Origin: Betaproteobacteria bacterium
GTDB lineage: Bacteria > Pseudomonadota > Gammaproteobacteria > Burkholderiales > Usitatibacteraceae
Length of the DNA stretch: 64,000 nucleotides
Assembly (NCBI GenBank): GCA_016711875.1
Contig: JADJSD010000023.1
Location: 62,001 to 126,000 of the forward strand
Reading direction: 5' to 3'
In this document: piece after piece, positions 19,748 through 27,443 of the stretch
Layout: each line of letters starts with the position of its first letter
Numbering within the stretch: position 1 is the first letter of the stretch
Program-made: the position numbers and the translations under genes
The notes under the pieces: generated by a model
What the model saw: the letters and a program-made list of their open reading frames with translations, nothing else
Databases searched by the model: none
What the model was told of the DNA's origin: nothing

Positions 19748-20892
19748 TGGGGGAAGCGGCGCCCGCACGCGCCTTGCCGGGAACGGCGGCGGACCCCGGA
19801 ACCGCCCGGCTCCTGCCGATCGATTTCCTGCGCGGAATCGCGGCGATCGGCGTCGTCCTGTTCCACTTCCCGTATTTCATCGGCTACCACGTGCTGCTCG
19901 ACGTGCTGCTGCCGGTCTATCGCAACGGCCTCATCTTCGTCGACCTGTTCTTCGTCATCTCGGGCGTCGTCCTGGCGTACACCTACCGGGCGCGGGTGAA
20001 GCGCCCGGGGGACCTCGGCGAGTATCTCGTCCGGCGCATCGCTCGCCTGTGGCCCCTGCACGTCCTCACGCTCGTCGTCGTGACCGGCATCTACGGCCTG
20101 ATGCAGCTGCGACTGGGCTACTTCGGCTTCAGCAAGGAGAACAACGACGCCTGGCACTTCTTCCTGAACGCGACGCTGCTGAACCAGGTCGGCCTGCAGG
20201 CCGGCTATTCGTACAACCTGCCCAGCTGGTCGATCTCGACGGAGTTCTGGATCAACGCGGCGTTCGGCGTCCTGCTGCTGGCGCTTCGCGGTCGCGTCCT
20301 CGTGGTGTCGCTCGCCATCGCGGCCGTGGCAGCGGCGCTGGTCGTCACGAGACAGGAGGCCTGGTGGGGCGCGACCCGCTATGGCGGCTGGCTGGAGCCC
20401 GCGCTGGTGCGGACGGCCTGCGGGTTCTTCCTGGGGGTCGCCTGCTCCCGGCTGCTCGGCGATGCCCCGGGGCCCCGCCGCTTCGGCGATGCGGGCATGG
20501 CTGTGGCGACGCTCGCCGTGCTCCTTTTGCTTGCCCGGATGCCGGCCCGTCCGTCGGGCATTCCGCTCGACGGCTTGCTCGTGGTCTTCGCGTTTCCCGC
20601 GCTGGTTACCTGCGCGATCGCATCGCGTGGTTTCTGGAAGCTCTCGGCGACCCGCTTCGCGACGTGGCTGGGCGACATTTCCTACTCGGTCTACCTCTGG
20701 CACCTGCCCCTGGCGGCCGCCTTCACGCTGGCCGGCCTCGCCCGGCCCGAAAGCCATCACGGTTTGATCTTCGTGGCCTATTTCGCCCTGCTGCTGCTGG
20801 TCGCGACCGCGTCCTACCATGGTTTCGAGAAGCCTGCACGGCGCCGGATCGCCGCCTTCGCGAAACGACCGGCGACGGCGGCCCCGACCTAG
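19747..20892 (+). CDS. Acyltransferase 3 family membrane protein (OafA-like)
   Basis: 381 residues with about ten membrane helices. It carries family motifs: the N-terminal LLPIDFLRGIAAIGVVLFHF (with the catalytic-type His), FFVISGVVLAY near 80, RRIARLWPLH near 100, and a late FATWLGDISYSVYLWHLPL. These enzymes O-acetylate surface sugars or lipids from a cytoplasmic acyl donor. The start overlaps the kinase stop, suggesting the two act together. It ends in a CTAG shared with the convergent DUF456 gene. Confidence 0.9.
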   Translation: MGEAAPARALPGTAADPGTARLLPIDFLRGIAAIGVVLFHFPYFIGYHVLLDVLLPVYRNGLIFVDLFFVISGVVLAYTYRARVKRPGDLGEYLVRRIARLWPLHVLTLVVVTGIYGLMQLRLGYFGFSKENNDAWHFFLNATLLNQVGLQAGYSYNLPSWSISTEFWINAAFGVLLLALRGRVLVVSLAIAAVAAALVVTRQEAWWGATRYGGWLEPALVRTACGFFLGVACSRLLGDAPGPRRFGDAGMAVATLAVLLLLARMPARPSGIPLDGLLVVFAFPALVTCAIASRGFWKLSATRFATWLGDISYSVYLWHLPLAAAFTLAGLARPESHHGLIFVAYFALLLLVATASYHGFEKPARRRIAAFAKRPATAAPT

Positions 20893-21377
20893 GCGCCCAG
20901 CCCGTACGCCACGGCGAAGATGCCGACCATCAGGAAGGCGAGCGCGATCTTCGCGACGGACCCCAGCAGCAGCCCGATCCAGGTACCGAGCCCCGCCTTG
21001 CCGGCTTGCCGCAACTCGCGATTGGCGGAAAGCTCCCCGACGACGGCACCGACGAAGGGGCCCAGCACCAGGCCCGGAAGCCCGAAGAAGATCCCGACCA
21101 GGGCGCCGAGTCCGGCCCCGATCACGGCGCGAGGACTGGCGCCGAATTTCTTCGCCCCGAAGGCCGAGGCCGCGAAGTCGATCGCGATGGCCACCGCCGT
21201 GAGCACGCCCAGGAACGCGATCGTGATCCCGCCCACGCGCACGAATCCGTCCGCCCACGCCGCGAGCACGAGCCCGCCGAACACGAAGGCGATGCCGGGC
21301 AGTACCGGCAGGACGGTGCCGGCGAGGCCGACGAGCACGAGGACGGCGGCGATTGCCTGGGTGACGGTGGGGTCCAT
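20889..21377 (-). CDS. DUF456 membrane protein
   Basis: 162 residues, glycine- and alanine-rich, four to five hydrophobic helices, with the DUF456 pattern (VLPVLPGIAFVFGGL and GLPGLVLGPFVGAVVGEL). The function is unknown. It is a single gene: it shares its stop tetranucleotide with the acyltransferase gene and starts 95 bases from the divergent glycolate operon. Confidence 0.85.
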   Translation of the reverse strand: MDPTVTQAIAAVLVLVGLAGTVLPVLPGIAFVFGGLVLAAWADGFVRVGGITIAFLGVLTAVAIAIDFAASAFGAKKFGASPRAVIGAGLGALVGIFFGLPGLVLGPFVGAVVGELSANRELRQAGKAGLGTWIGLLLGSVAKIALAFLMVGIFAVAYGLGA

Positions 21378-21472
21378 CGGGCGAATATGGGGCTGATACC
21401 GCCATTCAAAAGGGGGGTGGGAACCGCATGCTATCGTAGGAGAGAAACCGTTTCCGCCCCAAGACGAAGCCG

Positions 21473-22966
21473 ATGAACGCCCTCGCCCTGCCTCCCGCGG
21501 CCCCCCTTGAAACGCGTCGTGCCGACGTGGCCGGCCGCCTGCGCGAGTGCCTGCCGGCCGGCGCGGTGCTCGTGAGCGGGGAGGACCTGAGGCCCTACGA
21601 ATGCGACGGGCTTTCGGCCTACCGCCAGACGCCCCTCGTGGCGGCGCTGCCCGCCACCGAAGCCGAGGCCGCGGCTGTCCTTCGCGTCGCGCGCGAGACC
21701 GGCACGCCCGTCGTGGCGCGCGGTTCCGGCACCGGGCTTTCCGGCGGCGCGCTGCCCCTCGCGGACGGCATCCTGCTCGCCATGGGCAAGTTCAACCGCA
21801 TCCTCGAGGTGGACCCCGCCTCGCGCACGGCGAAGGCGCAACCCGGCGTGCGCAATGCCCAGATCACGGAGGCGGTCGCTCCCCACGGCCTCTACTACGC
21901 ACCGGATCCCTCGAGCCAGATCGCCTGCTCGATCGGCGGCAACGTGGCGGAGAATTCCGGCGGCGTGCACTGCCTGAAATACGGCCTGACCGTGCACAAC
22001 ATCCAGAAAGTGCGCGCGCTCACCATCGAGGGCGACGCCGTCGAGATCGGCTGCGACGCGCTCGACGCGCCCGGCTACGACCTGCTCGCCACGATCACCG
22101 GTTCCGAGGGCCTGCTCGTCCTGCTCACCGAGGTCACCGTGAAGCTCCTGCCGAAGCCGCAGGTGGCGCAGGTGGTGCTCGCGTCGTTCGCGAGCGTGGA
22201 GGCGGCGGGGGAGGCGGTGGCCGCGGTCATCGGCGCGGGCATCGTGCCGGCGGGCCTCGAGATGATGGACAGGCTGGCGACGGCGGCGGTCGAGGACTAC
22301 GTGCACGCCGGCTACGACCTCGAGGCCGAGGCCATCCTCCTGTGCGAATCCGACGGCACGGCGGAAGAGGTCGCCGAGGAGATCGGCAAGATCACCGAGG
22401 TGATGAGGAACGCGGGCAGCACGGGGTTCCGCGTCTCCGGCTCCGAGGCCGAGCGCCTGAAGTTCTGGTCCGGGCGCAAGACCGCCTTCCCGGCCGTGGG
22501 CCGGATCTCGCCGGATTACTACTGCATCGACGGGTCCATTCCCCGGGGCGCGGTCTCGAAGGTGCTGCGGCGCATCGCGGAACTGTCGGCGCACTACGGC
22601 CTGCGCTGCGCCAACGTGTTCCACGCCGGCGACGGCAACCTCCACCCGCTCATCCTCTACGACGCGAACGTCCCCGGCGAGTTCGAGAAGACCGAGGAGT
22701 TCGCCGGCGACATCCTGGAGCTGAGCATCGAGGTCGGCGGCACCATCACGGGCGAGCACGGCGTGGGCGTCGAGAAGATCAACCAGATGTGCGCGCAGTT
22801 CCGCACCGCGGAGCTCGAGCAGTTCCACGCGGTGAAGGCCGCGTTCGACCCGCCGGGCCTGCTCAATCCCGGCAAGGCGGTGCCGACCCTTCACCGCTGC
22901 GCGGAGTACGGGCGCATGCGCGTCTCGCGCGGCCAGTTGCCCCACCCCGACATCCCGCGCTTCTAG
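21473..22966 (+). CDS. glcD: Glycolate oxidase FAD-binding subunit, first copy
   Basis: 497 residues, as E. coli GlcD (499). A PCMH-type FAD-binding domain (RGSGTGLSGGALPL; PDPSSQIACSIGGNVAENSGG) occupies the first ~230 residues, followed by the FAD-oxidase C-terminal domain with metal-site motifs HAGDGNLHP and GTITGEHGVG. It oxidises glycolate or D-lactate to the 2-oxo acid and passes electrons through GlcE and GlcF to the respiratory chain. It is the first gene of the operon; an adjacent paralogue starts on the base after its stop. A TGCTATCGT (extended -10-like) lies at 21429-21437. Confidence 0.93.
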   Translation: MNALALPPAAPLETRRADVAGRLRECLPAGAVLVSGEDLRPYECDGLSAYRQTPLVAALPATEAEAAAVLRVARETGTPVVARGSGTGLSGGALPLADGILLAMGKFNRILEVDPASRTAKAQPGVRNAQITEAVAPHGLYYAPDPSSQIACSIGGNVAENSGGVHCLKYGLTVHNIQKVRALTIEGDAVEIGCDALDAPGYDLLATITGSEGLLVLLTEVTVKLLPKPQVAQVVLASFASVEAAGEAVAAVIGAGIVPAGLEMMDRLATAAVEDYVHAGYDLEAEAILLCESDGTAEEVAEEIGKITEVMRNAGSTGFRVSGSEAERLKFWSGRKTAFPAVGRISPDYYCIDGSIPRGAVSKVLRRIAELSAHYGLRCANVFHAGDGNLHPLILYDANVPGEFEKTEEFAGDILELSIEVGGTITGEHGVGVEKINQMCAQFRTAELEQFHAVKAAFDPPGLLNPGKAVPTLHRCAEYGRMRVSRGQLPHPDIPRF

Positions 22967-24439
22967 ATGACCCTCGCTCCCTCGCCCGCTTCGCGCGGCA
23001 CCGTGCTCGCCGCGCTCGGCGCGGTGCGCCCGCCGCTGTCGGTGGTCGCGGAGGCGGAGTGTCTCGCGGCCTTCGAGACCGACGCCTACATCCAGGTGCG
23101 CGAGACGCCGCTCGCCGCCGTGTTGCCGGAAAGCGAGGCGGAGGTGATCGCGCTGGTCCGCGCGCTCGCGCCGATCGGCGTCCCGGTCGTCACGCGCGGC
23201 GCGGGCACCGGCATCTCGGGCGGCGCCATCCCGCATGCGGACGGCGTGCTCGCGGTGCTCACGCGCCTTCGCGCCATCGTCCGCATCGACGCGGCCGCGC
23301 GGCTCGCGGTCGTGGAGCCGGGCGTTCCCAACGCGCAGGTGAGCGAGGCGGCCCGACCGGCGGGCCTGCATTTCGCGCCCGATCCCTCGAGCCAGGTCGT
23401 CTCGACCATCGGCGGCAACATCGCCGAGAACGCGGGCGGCGTGCATTGCCTCAAGTACGGCCTCACGGTTCACAACGTGCTGGGCGTGCGCCTGGTCGAC
23501 GGCGAGGGCGAGCTCCTCGAGATCGGCGGCGAGGCGCTCGATGCGCCCGGCTACGACCTGCTCGCCCTCGTGACGGGGAGCGAGGGCAACCTGGGTCTCA
23601 TCACGCGCGCGACGCTGCGGCTGCTGCCGCGCCCCGAGTCGACGCAGACGGTGCTCGCCGCCTTCGACACCGTGAAGGCGGGCGCCGAGGCCGTGGGTGC
23701 GATCATCGGTGCGGGACTCGTGCCCGCGGCCCTGGAGATGATGGACCGCGTCGTGATCGACGCGTGCGAACGCTACATGGCCCTCGGCCTGCCGAAGGCC
23801 GACGCGCTGCTGCTGGTCGAGGTGGACGGCGGGAGGGAAGAGGCGGGTGAGGCGCTCGGGCAGGTCGAGGCGCTGCTCGCGGCCGCCGGCGCGACCGAAG
23901 TGCGCGTCGCGAAGGACGACGACGAGCGGGCGAAGCTGTGGAAATCGAGGAAGGGCGCCTTCGCCGCGCTGGCCTCGGTGCTTCCCGACTACTACACGAT
24001 GGACGGCACCATCCCGCGCCGCGCGCTGCCGGAGGTGCTCGAGGCCGTCTACGCGCTCGGCCGCGAGTACGGGCTCACGATCGGCAACGTCTTCCACGCC
24101 GGCGACGGCAACATGCACCCGTGCATCTTCTACGACGCCACGAAGCCCGGCGAGTTCGAGCGCAGCGAGGAACTCGGCGGAAAGATCCTCGAACTGTGCA
24201 TCGACCACGGCGGCACCATCACCGGCGAGCACGGCGTGGGCCTCGAGAAGCTCAAGCAGATGTGCCTGCAGTTCCGCGAAGGCGAGATCGCCGCGTTCCA
24301 CGACGTGAAGCGCGTTTTCGACCCCGCGGGCATCCTCAATCCCGGCAAGGCCGTCCCCACGCTCAAGCGTTGCGCGGAGTGGGGCGGCATGCACGTGCGC
24401 GCCGGGCGCGTTCCCCGACCCGACATCCCCCGGTTCTAG
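22967..24439 (+). CDS. Glycolate oxidase FAD-binding subunit, second copy (tandem paralogue)
   Basis: 490 residues with the same domain order and motifs as the gene before it: RGAGTGISGGAIPH, PDPSSQVVSTIGGNIAENAGG, HAGDGNMHP and GEHGVG. Both proteins also end with the same NPGKAVPTL...RCAE...PDIPRF tail, so this is an old tandem duplication. The start ATG follows the glcD stop directly. It may work on a different 2-hydroxy acid or pair with the same GlcE/GlcF; sequence alone cannot decide. Confidence 0.92.
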   Translation: MTLAPSPASRGTVLAALGAVRPPLSVVAEAECLAAFETDAYIQVRETPLAAVLPESEAEVIALVRALAPIGVPVVTRGAGTGISGGAIPHADGVLAVLTRLRAIVRIDAAARLAVVEPGVPNAQVSEAARPAGLHFAPDPSSQVVSTIGGNIAENAGGVHCLKYGLTVHNVLGVRLVDGEGELLEIGGEALDAPGYDLLALVTGSEGNLGLITRATLRLLPRPESTQTVLAAFDTVKAGAEAVGAIIGAGLVPAALEMMDRVVIDACERYMALGLPKADALLLVEVDGGREEAGEALGQVEALLAAAGATEVRVAKDDDERAKLWKSRKGAFAALASVLPDYYTMDGTIPRRALPEVLEAVYALGREYGLTIGNVFHAGDGNMHPCIFYDATKPGEFERSEELGGKILELCIDHGGTITGEHGVGLEKLKQMCLQFREGEIAAFHDVKRVFDPAGILNPGKAVPTLKRCAEWGGMHVRAGRVPRPDIPRF

Positions 24440-24443
24440 AGCC

Positions 24444-25499
24444 ATGTCCGATTTCATCGCCCAGATCGCCGAGCGCGTGCGCGAGCATGCCGCCCGCAAG
24501 AGCCCGCTTCGCATTCGCGGAGGAGGCACCAAGGATTTCCTCGGTGCGACCGGTGCCGGCGAGCCGCTCGACCTGTCCTCCTATGCCGGCATCGTGGCCT
24601 ACGAGCCGCGCGAACTCGTCCTCACGGTCAGGGCGGGCACGCGGATCTCGGACATCGAGCGCGCCCTCGAGGCCGAGGGCCAAATGCTGCCGTTCGAGCC
24701 GCCGCGTTTCGGCGAGGCGGCCACGATCGGCGGCACGGTGGCCTGCAACCTCTCCGGCCCGCGCCGCCCCTACGCGGGAGCCGCGCGCGACTTCGTCCTG
24801 GGCGCGCGGATCGTGAACGGCAAGGGCGAGGACCTGTCCTTCGGCGGGCGCGTCATCAAGAACGTGGCGGGCTACGATGTCTCGCGCCTCATGGCCGGCG
24901 CCTTCGGCACCCTCGGTGTCCTCACGGAACTGTCCTTCAAGGTGCTGCCGCGCCCGGCGGCCGAGGCGACGCTCGCGTTCGAGATGGACGAGGCCGCGAT
25001 GATCGAGGCGGTGAACCGGTGGGCCGGCCAGCCGTTGCCGCTCTCGGCGACGGCCTGGGAATCCGGCGTGCTTCGCGTGCGCCTGTCGGGCGCCGCCAGC
25101 GCGGTCGCGGCTGCGCGCGCGAAGCTGGGCGGCGCCGACGTGCCCGAGGGCGCGGACTACTGGCAATCGCTTCGCGAGCAGGCGCTCCCCTTCTTCGGCG
25201 GGGACGCCCCGCTCTGGCGGCTCTCGGTCGCGCAGACGGCCGAACCCCTGGGCCTCACGATGCCGCAACTGGTCGAATGGGGCGGAGGCCAGCGATGGCT
25301 GCGCGGCGAGGCGGAACTCGGCCCCATGCGCGATGCGGCGCAGAAGGCGCGCGGCCACGCGACGCGCTTCCGCGGCGGCGAGCGCACGGCTGGCGTCTTC
25401 CACCCCCTCGCCCCCGCGATCGCGAAGATCCACCGCCGGCTGAAGGAGGCCTTCGATCCCGCCGGCATCCTCAATCCCGGCCGGATGGACAATTTCTGA
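24444..25499 (+). CDS. glcE: Glycolate oxidase subunit GlcE
   Basis: 351 residues, a short FAD-binding PCMH protein (RGGGTKDFLG; GEAATIGGTVACNLSGPRRP; GRVIKNVAGYDVSRLMAGAFGTLG) lacking the metal-site motifs of GlcD, and ending HRRLKEAFDPAGILNPGRM. It is a subunit of the membrane glycolate dehydrogenase. The gene starts 4 bases after the second glcD and its stop overlaps the glutathione S-transferase start (TGATG). Confidence 0.93.
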   Translation: MSDFIAQIAERVREHAARKSPLRIRGGGTKDFLGATGAGEPLDLSSYAGIVAYEPRELVLTVRAGTRISDIERALEAEGQMLPFEPPRFGEAATIGGTVACNLSGPRRPYAGAARDFVLGARIVNGKGEDLSFGGRVIKNVAGYDVSRLMAGAFGTLGVLTELSFKVLPRPAAEATLAFEMDEAAMIEAVNRWAGQPLPLSATAWESGVLRVRLSGAASAVAAARAKLGGADVPEGADYWQSLREQALPFFGGDAPLWRLSVAQTAEPLGLTMPQLVEWGGGQRWLRGEAELGPMRDAAQKARGHATRFRGGERTAGVFHPLAPAIAKIHRRLKEAFDPAGILNPGRMDNF

Positions 25500-26134
25500 T
25501 GACGATGAAGCTCTACTACGGCACGGGCTCCTGCTCCCTGCTCGTGCACATGGTGCTCGAGGAGATCGGCGCGACTTTCGAGTCGGTGAAGGTGGATCTC
25601 GCCGCCGGCGAGCAGCGCGGCGAGGCCTATCGCGCGATCAACGCGAAGGGCAAGGTGCCCGCCCTCGTCACCCCCGAGGGGACGCTCACCGAATGCGTCG
25701 CGATCGTCGAGTGGCTGCTCGATCGCCACGGCGACAACGCACTCCTCCCGAAGCCCGGCACCTGGGCGCGGGCGAAGACGATGGAGCAGGTGGCGACGCT
25801 TGCCACGGAAGTGCATCCGCTCTTCAACCGGTTCTTCCACGAGGGCGACTTCTCGGACGAGAAACCGGTGCAGGCCGCGGTGAAGTCCCACGGCGCGCGC
25901 AAGATCTCCGCCTGGTTCGCGCAGCAGGATGCCTCGCTCGCCGGCGATTGGTGGTCCGGCGCCCGCGAGCCCGTGCTGTCGGACCTGTATTTCCGCCGTG
26001 ATCGCGCGCTGGGGCGCTGGCTCGACCCGCCCGCCACGCGGCTCCCGAACATCGAAGCCTTCCTCAACCGCCTGGCCACGCGACCCGCGGTCTCCCGCGC
26101 GCTCGCGCGCGAGGGCATCACGCTCTTCTCCTGA
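25499..26134 (+). CDS. Glutathione S-transferase family protein inside the glycolate operon
   Basis: 211 residues. An N-terminal thioredoxin-like domain (YYGTGSCSLLVHMVLEEIG and GKVPALVTPEGTLTEC, the cis-Pro and glutathione-binding stretch) is followed by an all-helical C-terminal domain. This resembles bacterial beta-class GSTs; the catalytic residue is likely Ser or Cys in GSCS. It is translationally coupled to both neighbours (TGATG on each side), which is unusual for a glc operon and implies equal expression with GlcE and GlcF. It may handle a reactive aldehyde or peroxide made during 2-hydroxy acid oxidation; that is inference. Confidence 0.88.
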   Translation: MTMKLYYGTGSCSLLVHMVLEEIGATFESVKVDLAAGEQRGEAYRAINAKGKVPALVTPEGTLTECVAIVEWLLDRHGDNALLPKPGTWARAKTMEQVATLATEVHPLFNRFFHEGDFSDEKPVQAAVKSHGARKISAWFAQQDASLAGDWWSGAREPVLSDLYFRRDRALGRWLDPPATRLPNIEAFLNRLATRPAVSRALAREGITLFS

Positions 26135-27366
26135 TGCAGACCCATCTCGCCGACTGGATCAAGGACACGCCCGAAGGCATCGAAGCCGACGCGATCCTGC
26201 GCAAATGCGTGCACTGCGGCTTCTGCCTCGCCACCTGCCCCACCTACAACCTGCTGGGCGACGAGCTCGACAGTCCGCGCGGGCGCATCTACCTGATGAA
26301 GCAGGCCCTGGAGGGGGCGCCCGTCACCGCAAGCACGCGCCTGCACCTGGATCGCTGCCTCACCTGCCGCGCCTGCGAGACGACGTGTCCCTCCGGCGTG
26401 CAGTACGGGCGGCTGGTCGACATCGGGCGCGAGCTCGTCGAGAAGAAGGCGCCGCGCGGTGCGGCCGAGAACGCCTACCGCGCGCTCCTTCGCTTCGCGT
26501 TCCTGTCGGGCCCGGTCTTCAAGGCCGGCATCGCGATGGGCCGGCTCTTCAAGCCGCTGCTGCCCGGGAAGCTCGCGAAACAGGTGCCGCCGGAGCGCAA
26601 GGCGGGCCCCTGGCCCGGGGCCCGGCACGAGCGGCGCATGATCGTGCTCGACGGCTGCGTGCAGCCCGCGCTCGCCCCGGACATCAACGCGGCCACCGCG
26701 CGCGTGCTCGACCGCCTGGGCATCTCACTCGTGAGCGTGCCGCAGGCCGGCTGCTGCGGCGCCATCGAATACCACCTCAACGCGCAGGCGGCCGCGCTCG
26801 ATCGCATGCGCCGCCAGGTCGACGCGTGGTGGCCCCACGTGGAAGCCGGCGTCGAGGCGATCGTCGTCACCGCGAGCGGGTGCGGCACGATGGTGCACGA
26901 GTACGGCCACCTGCTCGCCGGCGACCCGGCCTATGCCGCCAAGGCCGCGCGCATCACCGCGCTCGCGAAGGACGTGGGCGAGGTGATCGCGCAGGAGAAG
27001 GCGTCGCTGGCGAAGTTGCTCGCGGGCATGGCCCCGGTCGACGGCCCCGTGGCCTACCATCCCCCGTGCAGCCTGCAGCACGGTCTCAAGCAGAAGGGCA
27101 TCGTCGAATCGGTGCTGCGCGAGGCGGAATTCACGCTCACGCCCGTGCCCGATGCCCACGTGTGCTGCGGGTCGGCGGGCACCTACTCGATCCTGCAGGA
27201 GGAGCTGTCGGGGCGCCTGCTCGCCAACAAGGTGAAGGCACTCGAGTCCGGCGCACCGATGGAGATCTGCACCTCGAACATCGGGTGCCTGCTGCACATC
27301 GAGACCGGCGCGACCCGCCCGGTGTCGCACTGGATCGAGCTGCTCGACCGGAGGCTCTCCGCCTAG
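26134..27366 (+). CDS. glcF: Glycolate oxidase iron-sulfur subunit GlcF
   Basis: 410 residues. Two 4Fe-4S motifs lie at the N-terminus: C25-x2-C28-x2-C31-x3-C35 and C75-x2-C78-x2-C81-x3-C85. Two cysteine-rich CCG domains follow (AGCCGAIEYH near 205 and CCGSAGTYS near 345). It moves electrons from the FAD subunits to the quinone pool. The start overlaps the GST stop. It is the last gene of the operon; a GC hairpin follows. Confidence 0.95.
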   Translation: MQTHLADWIKDTPEGIEADAILRKCVHCGFCLATCPTYNLLGDELDSPRGRIYLMKQALEGAPVTASTRLHLDRCLTCRACETTCPSGVQYGRLVDIGRELVEKKAPRGAAENAYRALLRFAFLSGPVFKAGIAMGRLFKPLLPGKLAKQVPPERKAGPWPGARHERRMIVLDGCVQPALAPDINAATARVLDRLGISLVSVPQAGCCGAIEYHLNAQAAALDRMRRQVDAWWPHVEAGVEAIVVTASGCGTMVHEYGHLLAGDPAYAAKAARITALAKDVGEVIAQEKASLAKLLAGMAPVDGPVAYHPPCSLQHGLKQKGIVESVLREAEFTLTPVPDAHVCCGSAGTYSILQEELSGRLLANKVKALESGAPMEICTSNIGCLLHIETGATRPVSHWIELLDRRLSA

Positions 27367-27395
27367 GCTCTCCCGGCACCGCCCGCCGGTCCCTT

Positions 27396-27417
27396 GCCCC
27401 CGGTCAACCCGGGGGGC
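27396..27417 (+). terminator. Possible terminator after glcF
   Basis: GCCCCCGG pairs with CCGGGGGGC around a TCAA loop, with no real T tract (TTCGG follows). It could end the glycolate operon or just attenuate into the P-type ATPase gene. Confidence 0.35.
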
Positions 27418-27443
27418 TTCGGAGATGGCAGTCTGAAAGGGCC

